DNA of 64,000 bases from an uncultured Gemmatimonadota bacterium (GTDB lineage: Bacteria > Gemmatimonadota > Gemmatimonadetes > Gemmatimonadales > Gemmatimonadaceae): assembly GCA_903882745.1 (NCBI GenBank), contig CAIRYG010000002.1, forward strand, positions 219,020-283,019, in the 5' to 3' direction. The position numbers and the translations under genes are program-made. The notes under the pieces were generated by a model. It ran no database searches, had not been told where the DNA came from, and was given only the letters and a program-made list of their open reading frames with translations. Shown here piece by piece: positions 24,019-34,739 of this stretch. Position 1 is the first letter of the stretch. Each line of letters opens with the position of its first letter.

Positions 24019-25596
24019 TCAGTTAATCCACGGGAAAGGTTGGGTGCGCAGCGGCCAGTCACCGGTCCACTCGCGCAGGAACCACAAACGCTTGCGTGTG
24101 ACGACACCATCGCCGCGCACAAGCGCGACCATCTCGCGCTGATCAATGCGGCGGAAACAACAAGCGAGCTTGCGAATCTCTTTGGGCTCGGAGGGCTCTT
24201 CGTCGAGCACGAGCAGGATCGCGTCGCCGGGCTTGGCGCGATCGGTGAAGGTGGGACGCAGGTCGTAGTGATTGGGACGTCCCATCAAGTTGAGCGAGAG
24301 CACCTGAGGCTTGTCGGCCAGATGGAAGGCGAGCTCGCTCACATCCTGATAGCGCTCGGCTGCCACGAATAGGGTGCCAACATTGAACGCCGCGCGATCG
24401 GTGATGTACCCACGATTCCGATCGACCACCGCACCGAGCTGATCCCAGCCCCAGGCTTTGGCGACCTGATCGCGATCGGCGCGGAGCGGGAGAATGGGTG
24501 TAATCGTATGCAGGTATATGATGGCCGAGAGTGTGCCCGCAAACACCAGCCCGCCGTTGAACCATTTCTTGGCGCGTTCGCGCACTGGTGGATCACTTGC
24601 GAGCAGCACCACCGCTGGCAGCCAGGCAATAGCGGGCCAGTTGGCCTCGACCGATTTGCGCGTGGCGCTGTAGAAGAAGAAGCAGAAGCAGACAATCGGA
24701 ATGACGCTGAGCACGAGCCGGACACCGTCGGGCGTCGGATCGAGCCCGCGACGAATCGCGCGAACGATGAAGTAGAACAAAATCGGCGATACCAAGCCGA
24801 TTTGTCCGCCAATGAGCTCGAGCTCGCGATTGAGCGCGCCGAGTGCCCCGCCCTTTGGGTCGCCGAGCCCGTGCTTGAATTGGAAGGCGAAGGCGACCCA
24901 GTCGTGTTGCCAGTTCCAGTAGAGTACGGGAGCCAGCACGAGCGAAGCGAGCATCACGGCCAGATAGGGGCCGGGCTCGCCGAGTCGATTTTGCAGTCGT
25001 GAGTGGAGCAGGCAGGCGATTGCGATGGCGGCCGGAACGAACACGCTCGTGAACTTGGATGCCATGGCGCAGCCAATGAAGAGCCCTGCCAACGCCCACC
25101 AGAGGAGCGTCTTGGGCCGTTCGCGCTCGGTGGCGTGCCCGGGTTCATCGTCCGACTCGGCGCTGATGAGGAGCGCGTGGACCACCGCCCAGATGGTCCA
25201 GGCCAGCGCGCACAGCATTGGAGCGTCGGGGGTCGCGAGAATGAATCCCGCGGCCGAGATCGGCATGACGACAAACAGGATGACCGCGAGCCGTCCGGCG
25301 GCATCGCCCGCGATCGTCCGAGCCGTGAGGGCTAGCGCGAGTGTTGCAGCGCTTCCGGCGAGGATGGGGAAAAAGCGAACGCCGAGCGGTGTGGAACCGA
25401 AGATGAGGGTTCCACCCTTCACTAGCAGGGCGATCATTCCGGGATGGTCGAAGTAGCCCGGCTGCAGGGCGCGCGACCAGTCCCAGTAGTAGGTCTCGTC
25501 GGGGAAAAGCGGCACGACGGCGCCAATGACAAGGCGCAAAACGGTCGTGAGACCGAGGATCGTGAGTGCTTGGCGCCACGCGCGGGAATCGTTCAC
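24019..25596 (-). CDS. ArnT-like glycosyltransferase family 39 membrane protein
   Basis: A 525-residue polytopic inner-membrane GT-C enzyme that transfers a sugar or mannose from a polyprenyl phosphate donor. The family motif with the catalytic acid is [21 protein letters not shown] (about 30-50). About ten hydrophobic segments follow, with a soluble C-terminal domain (from about 400). GTG at 25596 is selected because GGAG lies 12 bases upstream and the signal-anchor helix begins just after; longer starts run into the divergent yyaL gene. The acceptor (lipid A, protein or other) is unknown. Only 54 bases separate its start from the divergent gene's start. Confidence 0.87.
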   Translation of the reverse strand: MNDSRAWRQALTILGLTTVLRLVIGAVVPLFPDETYYWDWSRALQPGYFDHPGMIALLVKGGTLIFGSTPLGVRFFPILAGSAATLALALTARTIAGDAAGRLAVILFVVMPISAAGFILATPDAPMLCALAWTIWAVVHALLISAESDDEPGHATERERPKTLLWWALAGLFIGCAMASKFTSVFVPAAIAIACLLHSRLQNRLGEPGPYLAVMLASLVLAPVLYWNWQHDWVAFAFQFKHGLGDPKGGALGALNRELELIGGQIGLVSPILFYFIVRAIRRGLDPTPDGVRLVLSVIPIVCFCFFFYSATRKSVEANWPAIAWLPAVVLLASDPPVRERAKKWFNGGLVFAGTLSAIIYLHTITPILPLRADRDQVAKAWGWDQLGAVVDRNRGYITDRAAFNVGTLFVAAERYQDVSELAFHLADKPQVLSLNLMGRPNHYDLRPTFTDRAKPGDAILLVLDEEPSEPKEIRKLACCFRRIDQREMVALVRGDGVVTRKRLWFLREWTGDWPLRTQPFPWIN

Positions 25597-25650
25597 GATG
25601 TTAAAGTTCTCCGAAGTACCCCTCTCCCGCCACTCTGGAGTTTGGACCCG

Positions 25651-27687
25651 ATGCCGAATCGCCTTTCGGGGGAGACCAGCCCCTACCTGTTGCAGCACGC
25701 CGAGAACCCCGTGGAGTGGTGGCCCTGGGGGCCCGAGGCCTTGGCGGAAGCGCGGCGGCGGGACTGCCCGATTCTGCTCTCGATTGGCTACGCGGCCTGC
25801 CATTGGTGCCATGTGATGGCGCACGAGTCGTTCGAGAACGCTGACACCGCGGCGGTGATGAACACGCTGTTCGTGAACATCAAGGTAGACCGCGAGGAGC
25901 GCCCGGACCTCGACGGGATTTACATGCAGGCCGTGCAGGCGATGACCGGGCACGGGGGGTGGCCGATGACGATGTTCCTGACACCAGCCGGCGAGCCGTT
26001 CTACGGGGGGACCTATTACCCCCCGACCGAACGCCACGGGATGCCCAGTTTCCGACGGGTGATGGAGTCGGTGGCGGAGGCCTGGCATGGCCGACGCGAC
26101 GATGTGACGCGCGCGGTGAAGTCGATTGGCGAGATCTACACGGCGGCGGCAGGCCCGGCGCGCTCAGGGAACGCCGCGGGCGGCGCGGGCGGCACCGCCG
26201 TTACGGCGGACGCGCTCACGACCGCGTATCGTGATGCCGCGCGACGGTTCGAGCCGCTGGAGGGGGGATTTGGCGGCGCGCCAAAATTTCCTCCGTCGAT
26301 GACGCTCGACTTTGTGCTCCGCTACTGGGCGCGGACGGGCGAGCCAAATGCCCTGATGATGGTGCAGCATTCGTATCAGAAGATGGCGCGGGGTGGCATC
26401 CACGATCAGGTCGGGGGCGGCTTTCATCGGTACACGGTGGACGCGCATTGGTTGGTGCCCCACTTCGAGAAGATGCTGTACGACAACGCGCTGCTCTCAC
26501 GCCTTGGCGTGCATCTGTGGCAGGCAACGGGCGACACCGTGGCGCGCGACGCTGCCCGCGACACACTCGACTGGGTGCTGCGCGAGATGACCGACGCGAA
26601 CGGTGGATGGTACTCCTCGCTCGATGCCGACAGCGAAGGCGAAGAAGGTAAGTTCTATGTGTGGTCCGAGCCTGAGTTGCGCGCCCTGCTCGGCGCCGAT
26701 TTCGAAATTGCCGCGGCCTACTGGGGCGTGCGTGCGGCCGGGAACTTTGAGGGCCACACCATTCTGAGCGTGGTGGGCGCAGCGCCCATCGTGCCCGAGC
26801 CCGATGCGGTCACACGCGCCCGCGCCGTGCTGTACGCGGCACGGGCCCAGCGCGTGTGGCCGGGGCGCGACGAGAAGATTCTCGCCGCATGGAACGGGCT
26901 CATGTTGCGTGGCATGGCCGAAGGGGCGCGCGTGTTCGGCGATGCGCGCTACCGTGCTGCCGCCCTTGCAAACGGGGAGTTCTTGTGGGAGCAGATGGTA
27001 CGCCAGGGGCGTGCTTGGCGCACGCACATGCGCGGCGAAACACGGATTCCAGGGTTTCTGGAGGACACCGCGGCCGTCGCGCTTGGCATGCTCGCCCTCT
27101 ACGAGCTCACCTTCGACGCACGCTGGCTCGAGCGGGCGCAGCTGATGGGCGAGGCCTGTGTGCGCGACTTTTGGAGCGACGACGCCCACTCGTTTTATGA
27201 CACCGCACATGATCATGAGCGGCTCGTGGCACGGCCGCGAGATGTGATGGACAACGCGGTGCCATCGGGGACGTCGCTTGCGGCAGAGTTACTGCTCCGG
27301 CTCTGGAGCTACTCTGGCGACGAGGCGTTGCGTGCGAAAGCCGCGGACGCGCTGGATGCGCTCAGTGCCGCGATGGTGCAGTACGCACCGATGTTCGGCC
27401 AACTGCTGTGCGCGGCCGACCTCGCGGTGCACGGCGCGACCGAGGTGGTTGTCGCTGGCGCTCCAGAGGGAAATGCGAGCCACGCGATGCGCGATGCGGT
27501 TGCCGGCTGTTATGTGCCCGGACTGCTCTTGGCGGGCGGCTCGAGCGGAGAGGGCGCGTTGTTTGCGGGACGTGCACCGATAGACGGGCGTACCGGTGCG
27601 TATGTCTGCAGAGCTGGAGTGTGCGATGCGCCAGTGTTTGTGGCAGACGAACTCAATAAGCGACTGCGCGCGCTGTACGCGCACTGA
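25651..27687 (+). CDS. YyaL-type protein: thioredoxin-like DUF255 domain with alpha/alpha-barrel
   Basis: A 678-residue protein. Residues 1-165 form the DUF255 thioredoxin fold, starting [20 protein letters not shown] and carrying the redox motif CHWCH (C50, C53) within [15 protein letters not shown]. The remainder is a (alpha/alpha)6-barrel like N-acylglucosamine epimerases and glycosidases, with [10 protein letters not shown] and [21 protein letters not shown] as recognisable family stretches. Related to bacterial YyaL and animal SPATA20. The function is unproven. The ATG at 25651 matches the family N-terminus exactly, so the long upstream extension is rejected. Confidence 0.93.
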   Translation: MPNRLSGETSPYLLQHAENPVEWWPWGPEALAEARRRDCPILLSIGYAACHWCHVMAHESFENADTAAVMNTLFVNIKVDREERPDLDGIYMQAVQAMTGHGGWPMTMFLTPAGEPFYGGTYYPPTERHGMPSFRRVMESVAEAWHGRRDDVTRAVKSIGEIYTAAAGPARSGNAAGGAGGTAVTADALTTAYRDAARRFEPLEGGFGGAPKFPPSMTLDFVLRYWARTGEPNALMMVQHSYQKMARGGIHDQVGGGFHRYTVDAHWLVPHFEKMLYDNALLSRLGVHLWQATGDTVARDAARDTLDWVLREMTDANGGWYSSLDADSEGEEGKFYVWSEPELRALLGADFEIAAAYWGVRAAGNFEGHTILSVVGAAPIVPEPDAVTRARAVLYAARAQRVWPGRDEKILAAWNGLMLRGMAEGARVFGDARYRAAALANGEFLWEQMVRQGRAWRTHMRGETRIPGFLEDTAAVALGMLALYELTFDARWLERAQLMGEACVRDFWSDDAHSFYDTAHDHERLVARPRDVMDNAVPSGTSLAAELLLRLWSYSGDEALRAKAADALDALSAAMVQYAPMFGQLLCAADLAVHGATEVVVAGAPEGNASHAMRDAVAGCYVPGLLLAGGSSGEGALFAGRAPIDGRTGAYVCRAGVCDAPVFVADELNKRLRALYAH

Positions 27688-27704
27688 AGGCGCACTGAAC
27701 GCGA

Positions 27705-27860
27705 TCAGAGATCAGCGCACGATTTATTAATGTTTCGGCAGTTCTCGCAAATCAGCTTGCACTTACGCCACGAGAGTGCGGCGACGCCGCAGTAGTCGCA
27801 GGGCACGCCAGGCTCCGGGCGGTCTTCCTGCCGATCGTATGGTGGGATGCCTGCAGTCAT
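27705..27860 (-). CDS. 51-residue zinc-ribbon micro-protein at the end of the cyd operon
   Basis: A short frame whose ATG overlaps the cydB stop as ATGA, so it is coupled to cydB. Four cysteines form a ribbon: C21-x2-C24 (PCDYCG) and C38-x2-C41 (ICENC), with further cysteines at 34 and 48. The N-terminus (TAGIPPYDRQEDRPEP) is polar and probably disordered. There is no membrane helix, so it is not a CydX/CbdX-type subunit. Possible roles are metal handling, heme or oxidase assembly, or redox sensing. It ends 17 bases from the convergent yyaL stop. It is easily missed because of its length. Confidence 0.8.
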   Translation of the reverse strand: MTAGIPPYDRQEDRPEPGVPCDYCGVAALSWRKCKLICENCRNINKSCADL

Positions 27861-28939
27861 GGCGTTCCGCGGAGTCGCGTGGGGCGAGCATCTGGCGTCG
27901 GCCCGCTCGTTTCAAGACGATCAAACGCATTACCGTCGCCTTTGAAAATGCGAAGCAGATAGGCCAGCGATGGAATGATCAGCATCATGCCGCCGGTGAT
28001 CCCAATCACCACGAGCTTGAGCGTGATGTCAGGCGCAGCAGCGTCGCGGAGCGAGAGCGCGCCGGGAATGATCTCCGGAAACTGCGCATAGACCCAACCC
28101 CAGAGAATGAGCGAGACTTGCACGGGTGCAGCGATACGGGCCACACGGTATCGGCGATTCGCTAACCCCCAGAGCGCCGTGAGTGCTGCACTCGCGGTGG
28201 CGATCTGCAATGGCAGCGCGAGGGGGGCGAACATGACTCCATGCACAATGAAGGCCGCTTGCTCGCGCGCCAAATACAGCACCACACCGGCGACCACGAA
28301 CACCGCCATCCCCGCCCCGAGTGCGCGTCGCCGGAAATCTTCTTTGAGTCGCTCTTCGTTGGCTTCGACCGTGAGGTAAACGGCCGCGAGGTAGGCGAAG
28401 AGCACCAGCGCCAACGCACCGACCGCGAACGCGAAAGGGGTCATCCACGGGGCGACGAAGCGCGCCTGGAACGATGTGGTTGGCGCCGCACCGACAGCCC
28501 CCGACACCAGTGCGCCCACGCAAATCCCCAATGGCACCGGTGTGACGGTACTCGCCACAGCAAAGATGACCCCCCATCGCCGCTGCAACGCGCGATGGCT
28601 ACTGTCGTACGAGCGAAAGGTTAACGCCGAGCCGCGCAGCACGATACCAACCAGCAAGAGCGAGAGCGGAATGTGGAGCGTGATTGCCAGCCGGCTGAAG
28701 GCCGCCGGAAAACAGACGAAGGTGAGCACCAGCACAAGAATCAGCCATACATGATTGGCTTCCCAAATGGGGCCGACCGCGTGTTCGATCAATTCACGCT
28801 GCTGCTGCTTGCGCGGACCGCCCGCGAGGAGATCCCACACCCCGCCCCCGAAGTCCGCACCGCCGAACAGCACATACGCATTGAGCGCAATCACAAGGAT
28901 CGCCGCGACCGCGAGCACGAGCGGCGGAGTACCACTCAT
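27857..28939 (-). CDS. cydB: Cytochrome bd ubiquinol oxidase subunit II
   Basis: A 360-residue membrane protein with eight or more hydrophobic segments, the structural partner of CydA. It opens with LVLAVAAILVIALNAYVLFGGADFGGGVWDLL (around residue 6-37; the GGADFGGGVWDLL segment is the CydB signature), followed by AVGPIWEANHVWLILVLVL. Together the two subunits oxidise quinol and reduce O2 to water with high affinity. Start and stop overlap neighbours on both sides (ATGA with cydA and with the zinc-ribbon micro-gene). Confidence 0.95.
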   Translation of the reverse strand: MSGTPPLVLAVAAILVIALNAYVLFGGADFGGGVWDLLAGGPRKQQQRELIEHAVGPIWEANHVWLILVLVLTFVCFPAAFSRLAITLHIPLSLLLVGIVLRGSALTFRSYDSSHRALQRRWGVIFAVASTVTPVPLGICVGALVSGAVGAAPTTSFQARFVAPWMTPFAFAVGALALVLFAYLAAVYLTVEANEERLKEDFRRRALGAGMAVFVVAGVVLYLAREQAAFIVHGVMFAPLALPLQIATASAALTALWGLANRRYRVARIAAPVQVSLILWGWVYAQFPEIIPGALSLRDAAAPDITLKLVVIGITGGMMLIIPSLAYLLRIFKGDGNAFDRLETSGPTPDARPTRLRGTP

Positions 28940-30264
28940 GGCAGCGGGTCGGTGGAGTACGCCGAAGAGTTGGGCACAGTGCGCAGGATTTGGCTATACA
29001 GCAGCCAAGTGACGATGACCGCCAGAAACAGATAGAGCAACGAAAACCCTGTCATCGACCAGATCAGCCCGGGCATCGGCGTCACAGCTTGCGACGTGCG
29101 CAGCACCTTGTAGATGATCCACGGCTGACGCCCTACCTCGGTCACAATCCACCCGGCCTCAATGGCGAGGAATCCGAGCGGCGTGCAGAGTGCAAGGCAC
29201 CAGAGCAGCGGCCGCGAGCTCTCCACCGGACGCTTCTTGAACCATCGCCACGCTACCCAGCTGGCGGCCAGCGAGAGGAGTGTTCCGAGCGCCACCATAA
29301 TTTGGAACGCGACATGCACAATCGCGACAGGCGGCCACTGATCCCGCGGCACGCTGTCGAGACCTTTCACTTCGGCGAACGGATCGTTGAATGCCAAAAT
29401 CGAGAGGCCGTACGGCACTTCGATAGCGCCACGGGTCTCAAAGGTGCTCTCGTCAGGGATTCCGCCGATTCGCAGAGGCGCGCCAACCTCGGTGAGAAAC
29501 TGCCCTTCCATCGCCGCGAGTTTCACGGGTTGCCGCTCGGCCACCCATTGCGCACTGAAGTGTCCAGATTCGGGTTGCAACACTGCCGCCGGCACGCCAA
29601 CCCAGAGCGCGATCATGAGCGCCGCGCGGTGAAACCGATCGCCGGGATGCTTGAGCAAGAGGAGTGCGTGAATCCCGGCGACGGCCATGCCTGTCGCGCA
29701 GTACGAGGCGATGGTCATGTGCAACGTCTGTTGCACGACGGCCGCGTTGAATAGCGCAGCAATCGGATCCACATGCACGGCCTTTCCCTGCACGAGTTCG
29801 AATCCGGCGGGAGCATTCATCCACGCATTGGCCATTACCACGAACACGCCGGAGATCATCCCACTCACCGCCACGGCTACCCCAGACCAGAGATGCGCCT
29901 TGGGCGAAATCCGATTCCAGCCGTAGAGATAGATGCCGAGGAAAATGGCTTCTGTGAAAAACGCGAAGCCCTCAAGCGAGAAGGGCATCCCAATGATCGG
30001 CCCCGCGAACTCCATGAAGCTCGGCCAGAGCAAGCCGAGCTCGAACGAGAGCACAGTACCCGACACCGCGCCAACGGCAAAGAGAATCGCCGTGCCTTTG
30101 CTCCAGCGTTTGGCGAGCTCGAGGTACATGGCGTCGCCCGTGCGCTGGGCACGCCATTCGGCGAGCACCATCAACGCGGGCATGCCGATCCCCACCACCG
30201 CGAAGATGATGTGAAACGCGAGTGAAATGCCCATCTGGCTGCGAGCGGCGAGTAGATCGCTCAT
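28936..30264 (-). CDS. cydA: Cytochrome bd ubiquinol oxidase subunit I
   Basis: A 442-residue polytopic protein that carries hemes b558, b595 and d. H18 in SLAFHIIF is the N-terminal heme ligand, QQTLHMTIAS holds the b558 histidine, and GRQPWIIYKVLRTSQAVT (near 380) is conserved. The quinol-binding loop is short, so this is the CIO-like short-Q-loop class rather than the E. coli type. It lies 25 bases after nadC and is followed by cydB with ATGA overlap. No cydDC heme/thiol exporter or CydX helix subunit is in the window. Confidence 0.95.
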   Translation of the reverse strand: MSDLLAARSQMGISLAFHIIFAVVGIGMPALMVLAEWRAQRTGDAMYLELAKRWSKGTAILFAVGAVSGTVLSFELGLLWPSFMEFAGPIIGMPFSLEGFAFFTEAIFLGIYLYGWNRISPKAHLWSGVAVAVSGMISGVFVVMANAWMNAPAGFELVQGKAVHVDPIAALFNAAVVQQTLHMTIASYCATGMAVAGIHALLLLKHPGDRFHRAALMIALWVGVPAAVLQPESGHFSAQWVAERQPVKLAAMEGQFLTEVGAPLRIGGIPDESTFETRGAIEVPYGLSILAFNDPFAEVKGLDSVPRDQWPPVAIVHVAFQIMVALGTLLSLAASWVAWRWFKKRPVESSRPLLWCLALCTPLGFLAIEAGWIVTEVGRQPWIIYKVLRTSQAVTPMPGLIWSMTGFSLLYLFLAVIVTWLLYSQILRTVPNSSAYSTDPLP

Positions 30265-30289
30265 ACAATTCCACGCAGCATGGGAACGC

Positions 30290-31156
30290 TCACTCGAAGT
30301 CGAGCGCGAGATTCAGGGCGGGCGCCGAGTGCGTGAGCGCTCCAACGCTAATGCGATCCACGCCCGACTCGGCGATTGCGCGGACCGTGTCGAGTCGCAC
30401 GCCACCACTGGCTTCGGTCATCACCTGACCTGCCGCGATCGTCACGGCTTCGCGCATCTGCTCGACGGACATGTTGTCGAGCAACACGCTGTCAGCGCCG
30501 GCAGCGATCGCAGCACGGAGTTGCTCAAGGGTGTCGCACTCCACCTGCACCGGGATTCCCGAGGTCGCGAACTCGCGCACGCGCCGGACCGCGGTGCCAA
30601 CATTGCCGTCGACCGCCGCAAGATGGTTGTCCTTAATCAGCACAGCGCTCGCAAGATCCATGCGGTGGTTGGTACCACCGCCGCAGCGAACCGCGTACTT
30701 CTCGAGCAGGCGCCAGCCCGGCGTGGTCTTGCGCGTGTCGAGGATGGCCGCGCGCGTACCCTTCACGAGGTCCACATATCGGCGCGTGAGCGACGCGACA
30801 CCGCTCAGGCGCTGCATAAAGTTGAGGGCGGTGCGTTCTGCGGCGAGAATGCCGCGTGCGTGCCCTGAGATGTGGAGCACCGTGTCTCCGGGGTGAACCG
30901 AGCTGCCGTCTGCGCGCTCCGTGCGAATCTGGACGTCGGGATCCGCGAGACGGAACGCCTCAAGCGCGAGTGGAACACCCGCAATCACGCCGGCGTCGCG
31001 CGCAACCAGACGCGCGCTTGCACGACGCGACGCATCGACGGTTGCCAGCGTGGTAACATCGTGCTCCGCATGGTCCTCGTGCAACGCCTCCTGCACGAGC
31101 GCGCGGAGTGCCGTGTCGGCGAGAGGAAAGCGGAACTCGCTCTCCACGCCGCTCAT
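30290..31156 (-). CDS. nadC: Nicotinate-nucleotide pyrophosphorylase (quinolinate phosphoribosyltransferase)
   Basis: A 288-residue enzyme that converts quinolinate and PRPP to nicotinate mononucleotide. Family segments: [10 protein letters not shown] (near 24), [16 protein letters not shown] (near 107), [22 protein letters not shown] (near 135) with the substrate arginine and lysine, and [15 protein letters not shown]. The C-terminal barrel end is [22 protein letters not shown] and ASGGV. ATG at 31156 overlaps the nadA stop as ATGA; the longer upstream frame lies inside nadA and is rejected. Confidence 0.95.
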   Translation of the reverse strand: MSGVESEFRFPLADTALRALVQEALHEDHAEHDVTTLATVDASRRASARLVARDAGVIAGVPLALEAFRLADPDVQIRTERADGSSVHPGDTVLHISGHARGILAAERTALNFMQRLSGVASLTRRYVDLVKGTRAAILDTRKTTPGWRLLEKYAVRCGGGTNHRMDLASAVLIKDNHLAAVDGNVGTAVRRVREFATSGIPVQVECDTLEQLRAAIAAGADSVLLDNMSVEQMREAVTIAAGQVMTEASGGVRLDTVRAIAESGVDRISVGALTHSAPALNLALDFE

Positions 31157-32169
31157 TCGCCCGGGTCCACGCCGGGGCCCGCAGGCGTCGGCGTTGTACC
31201 ACCAATGGATACCATGCGGTCGATGGCGAGCTTTGCGCGCGACGCGACCGCCGGATCCACCGTGATCCGATGTTGATTCTTCACAATCGCGTCCAGCAAC
31301 TTCGGCATCGTGGTGACCTTCATATAGGCACACGACGCCCGTTCATTGGCCGCATAGAACGTCTTGTCGGGATACGCCCGCTGCAGCCGGTGCAGAATCC
31401 CCACTTCGGTGGCAACAATAAATTCGTTCGCCGGCGACTCCGCGGGCCGCTTGATCATCCCCTCGGTGGAGAGGATGTGCGCCCCTTCGGGGTCGACATC
31501 ACCCGCCGAGATCGCCTCAACGACACTCGTGGCGCAACCACACTCCGGATGCACCAGAAACTCGGCCTCGGGGTGCAGCTTGCGTTGGAGCCGAATGTTT
31601 TCGGGATCGATGCCGGCGTGTACGTGACACTCGCCCATCCATACCCGAATATTCTTGCGCCCCGTCAAACGGCGCACGTGCGCGCCGAGGAACATGTCGG
31701 GAAGAAAAAGAATCTCTTGGTCGGCAGGAATCGCCTCGATCACCTCGACCGCGTTCCCCGACGTGCAGCAGTAGTCGCTCTCGGCCTTCACTTCGGCCGT
31801 GGTATTCACGTACGCGACCACCACAGCGCCCGGGTGCTCCGCCTTCCAGGCGCGGAGTTGGTCGGCGTTGATGGTGTCAGCGAGGGAGCACCCCGCGGCA
31901 AGATCGGGGAGGAGCACGGTCTTGGTCGGCGACAAGATGGCCGCAGTCTCGGCCATGAAGTGCACGCCACAAAACACAATCGTGTCCGCGGTGGTCCGCG
32001 CAGCTTCGCGCGAGAGACCTAGAGAATCGCCAACGAAGTCCGCAACGTCCTGGATTTCGGGACGTTCGTAGTTGTGGGCGAGAATGACGGCGTTGCGCTC
32101 ACGGGCGGCCCGGCGGATCTCCTCGTGGAGTTCGGCGAACGGGGCCGCTGGGGCGGGAGGGAAAGGCAT
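31153..32169 (-). CDS. nadA: Quinolinate synthase
   Basis: A 338-residue 4Fe-4S enzyme that condenses iminoaspartate with dihydroxyacetone phosphate. The three cluster cysteines are visible in [11 protein letters not shown], in [10 protein letters not shown] and in [32 protein letters not shown] is the usual first motif (near 29). ATG at 32169 is chosen because it starts at the family N-terminus; the open frame beyond it is low-complexity. The 4Fe-4S cluster is oxygen-labile, which is of interest because a cytochrome bd oxidase is coded in the same operon. Confidence 0.95.
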   Translation of the reverse strand: MPFPPAPAAPFAELHEEIRRAARERNAVILAHNYERPEIQDVADFVGDSLGLSREAARTTADTIVFCGVHFMAETAAILSPTKTVLLPDLAAGCSLADTINADQLRAWKAEHPGAVVVAYVNTTAEVKAESDYCCTSGNAVEVIEAIPADQEILFLPDMFLGAHVRRLTGRKNIRVWMGECHVHAGIDPENIRLQRKLHPEAEFLVHPECGCATSVVEAISAGDVDPEGAHILSTEGMIKRPAESPANEFIVATEVGILHRLQRAYPDKTFYAANERASCAYMKVTTMPKLLDAIVKNQHRITVDPAVASRAKLAIDRMVSIGGTTPTPAGPGVDPGE

Positions 32170-32229
32170 CCTGTATGATAGCGTCACAACGGGGGGGCGT
32201 GGCAGGTGAGAACGCCGGTTTGAGGAATC

Positions 32230-32277
32230 GCGTTCCCAAGGGGGCGCATTCCTAAGGGGTAGCGTTCCCAAGGCACG
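32230..32277. repeat. 16-bp direct repeat, 3 imperfect copies
   Basis: Units begin GCGTTCCCAAGGGGGC, GCATTCCTAAGGGGTA and GCGTTCCCAAGGCACG. They fill the divergent intergenic region between nadA and the CopD-like gene, and so could bind a regulator of either. Confidence 0.7.
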
Positions 32278-32296
32278 GTCCGCGATTATTGCACCT

Positions 32297-33220
32297 ATGG
32301 ATCTGTTCGAGAGTGCCGGCGGAACCGCGGCGGTCGCCACACGAGTTGTCACACTGACAGGGATCACCCTGACAGTGGGGGCACTGGCATTCCGGCTCTT
32401 TGTGGCTGAACGACTTTCGGACTCCACCCTACGGGGAAGCCACCGCGAACTCCCCTCCGTGGCGTGGGTCGGGTTGATCGGCGCCGTGCTGGCCGCGCTC
32501 ATTGCACCGGTTCGGCTCGTGGTTCAGGCACAGGCCCTTGGCGATGGCACCCAGTCCATGCTCGGGGCCGTGGCCTCGACTGCGTGGGGGATGGCCGTCA
32601 TTGCGCAGGGGATCACGGCGACCGGCGCCGCGGCGGGATTTGTCGTGGGGCGCTTCGGTTCGGGGCGCACGCAAGCGAACGGCTGGTCGATGGCGGTGGT
32701 CGCGACACTCGGCTTGGCGTTGATGCCCGCGCTCACCGGGCATGCGATCGCGGAGAAGCATTGGACCATCGTATCGATGGCGAGCGATTGGGTGCATGTG
32801 CTCGCGGCTGGCGGATGGATTGGCACGCTGCTCGTGTTGACCCTCGAGGTCCGCCGTGATGCGGCCGCGCGAGCAGGCGGCGAACGTTCGGCAGTGCTGA
32901 TTGAGGCGTTCCACCACGTGGCGCTCGTGTGCGCCGGTGCGGTCGTGACGACTGGCGTGCTGAGCCTGTGGCTTCGCGTGCCGCATCCATTTCGCGATCT
33001 GTGGCCAAGTGTCTACGCCGATGTTCTGCTCTGGAAGATCGCGCCGGTGGCGATGGTGCTGCTGTTCGGCGCGCTCCACGGCTGGAAGGGCCCGGCGCGC
33101 GCGCGCGCGAAGGGCGCGCGCCAAGTGGCCGGCACGCTGCTCTGGGAGTGCATCTTCGCCGCGATTGTGCTGACGGTGACGGGGATGCTCGTGGGGACCG
33201 AGCCGCCCGGACTGCGCTAG
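32297..33220 (+). CDS. CopD-family copper-resistance membrane protein
   Basis: A 307-residue protein with seven or eight hydrophobic segments. The C-terminal half matches the CopD domain: [35 protein letters not shown] (histidines near 150 and 172, quoted in part), followed by [25 protein letters not shown]. CopD proteins take up or retain copper, often with CopC. Here no CopC is adjacent. It sits divergently from nadA and converges on nadB with 7 bases between stops. Copper-related genes ctaG and the Sco-PCuAC fusion lie just beyond nadB, so a role in supplying copper to an oxidase is likely. Confidence 0.8.
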   Translation: MDLFESAGGTAAVATRVVTLTGITLTVGALAFRLFVAERLSDSTLRGSHRELPSVAWVGLIGAVLAALIAPVRLVVQAQALGDGTQSMLGAVASTAWGMAVIAQGITATGAAAGFVVGRFGSGRTQANGWSMAVVATLGLALMPALTGHAIAEKHWTIVSMASDWVHVLAAGGWIGTLLVLTLEVRRDAAARAGGERSAVLIEAFHHVALVCAGAVVTTGVLSLWLRVPHPFRDLWPSVYADVLLWKIAPVAMVLLFGALHGWKGPARARAKGARQVAGTLLWECIFAAIVLTVTGMLVGTEPPGLR

Positions 33221-33227
33221 CTGCCGA

Positions 33228-34739
33228 TCACCACTCGATGTGCTTGCCGCGCCATTTCTTTTTCTCGCGCGGAAAGTCCTGACGGAAGTGGCCGCCACGT
33301 GACTCTTTGCGCATCAACGCGGCTTCTGCAATCAGGTGCGCCGTGTCGAGGAGATTCTGCTCTTCGGTCGCACCAGGGGTGATGCGCGACCGAATGTCGT
33401 CGAGCTCGGCGATGCACTTACGCAGCCCCTTGGCGGTGCGCGCAATCCCCGCCCCAATCCACATCACTTCGCGAATACGGTCGGCCGCGACTTGTGCGGC
33501 ACCGCGATCATCAAGCGACGGAACCGACCACTGTGGAAGACGTGGCAGGCGCGGAAGCCGCGGCATCGCAATCATGTCGTTGGCCACACGTTCGGCGAAG
33601 ACGAGCCCCTCGAGCAGCGAGTTGCTCGCCAGCCGGTTCGCCCCGTGCACGCCCGTGCAGCTCACCTCACCGCAGGCGTAGAGCCGTTCGAGAGAGGAAC
33701 GCCCGGCGAGATCGGTGATGATCCCGCCCATCATGTAGTGCGCCGCCGGAGTGACGGGAATGCGATCTTTCCGCGGATCGATGCCGCGGGCACGGCAGAG
33801 GGCGAAGATCCCAGGAAACCGGCGCGAGAACACGCGTGCCATTTTCCGCGCATCCAGATACACCGCCGACCCGTCCATCTGTTCGCGGAACACCTCACGC
33901 GACACGATATCACGCGGTGCGAGCTCCGCGAGCCGATGCCGGCGCGTCATGAAACGCTGACCGCGCTCGTTGACGAGAATCGCCCCTTCGCCGCGCACCG
34001 CCTCGGAGATCAGCGCCAGCGGCGTCTCCGGCGTGTTGAGCGCCGTCGGGTGGAACTGCACGAATTCCATATCGGCCAGTCGCACGCCGGCGCGATGCGC
34101 GATCGCGAAACCGTCGCCGGTGGCGACGACCGGATTGGTGGTGTAGCGGTACACCTGCCCACAACCGCCCGTGGCGATCACGGTGGCATCGGCAATGATT
34201 TCCACCGCGCGCCCAGCGACACTCGCGCGCACGCCAATGCAACGTGTCCCCGACACAATCAGGTCGAGCGCGCGCGCACGCTCGAGGATCGTGATGTTCG
34301 GCGTCGCCTTCACGCGCTCGATGAGCGTACGCGCGACTTCTGCACCGGTTTGATCGCCCTGCGCGTGCACAATCCGATGGCGGGAATGGGCCGCTTCCTT
34401 TCCCAACGACAACTTGCCACGCGTATCGGTGTCGAACCGCGCGCCAATGCTCGCCAACTCGCGCACGCGCTGCGGCCCCTCTGCCACGAGCACTTCCACC
34501 GCGGCGGAATCGCAGAGTGCGGCCCCAGCTGCGAGGGTGTCTTGGCGATGCAACTGCGGCGAGTCTCCCGCCCCGAGCGCCGCCGCAATACCGCCTTGCG
34601 CGTAGGCCGTGGCACTATCGAAGAGCGACGCCTTGGTAAGAATCGTGACGTCGCCATGCGCCGATGCACGCCAGGCCGCATGCAGTCCGGCGACACCGGT
34701 GCCGATCACCACAAACCGCGTGCGGAGACGTTCGGTCAT
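33228..34739 (-). CDS. nadB: L-aspartate oxidase
   Basis: A 503-residue flavoprotein that oxidises aspartate to iminoaspartate, the substrate of NadA. The FAD-binding start is FVVIGTGVAGLHAAWRASAH (near 9). Family motifs include TKASLFDSATAYAQGGIAAAL, ATGGCGQVYRYTTNP, EFVQFHPTAL, PAAHYMMGGI and VHGANRLASNSLLEGLVFAERVA. A PRLPRLPRLP stretch (9-bp repeat) precedes the C-terminal domain. ATG at 34739 overlaps the stop of ctaG as ATGA. It is on the same strand as nadA but is separated from it by the CopD-like gene. Confidence 0.95.
   Translation of the reverse strand: MTERLRTRFVVIGTGVAGLHAAWRASAHGDVTILTKASLFDSATAYAQGGIAAALGAGDSPQLHRQDTLAAGAALCDSAAVEVLVAEGPQRVRELASIGARFDTDTRGKLSLGKEAAHSRHRIVHAQGDQTGAEVARTLIERVKATPNITILERARALDLIVSGTRCIGVRASVAGRAVEIIADATVIATGGCGQVYRYTTNPVVATGDGFAIAHRAGVRLADMEFVQFHPTALNTPETPLALISEAVRGEGAILVNERGQRFMTRRHRLAELAPRDIVSREVFREQMDGSAVYLDARKMARVFSRRFPGIFALCRARGIDPRKDRIPVTPAAHYMMGGIITDLAGRSSLERLYACGEVSCTGVHGANRLASNSLLEGLVFAERVANDMIAMPRLPRLPRLPQWSVPSLDDRGAAQVAADRIREVMWIGAGIARTAKGLRKCIAELDDIRSRITPGATEEQNLLDTAHLIAEAALMRKESRGGHFRQDFPREKKKWRGKHIEW

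Noticed and set aside
25444..25650. Upstream extension of the YyaL protein
   Set aside because: It overlaps the divergent glycosyltransferase gene and the family begins at MPNRL.
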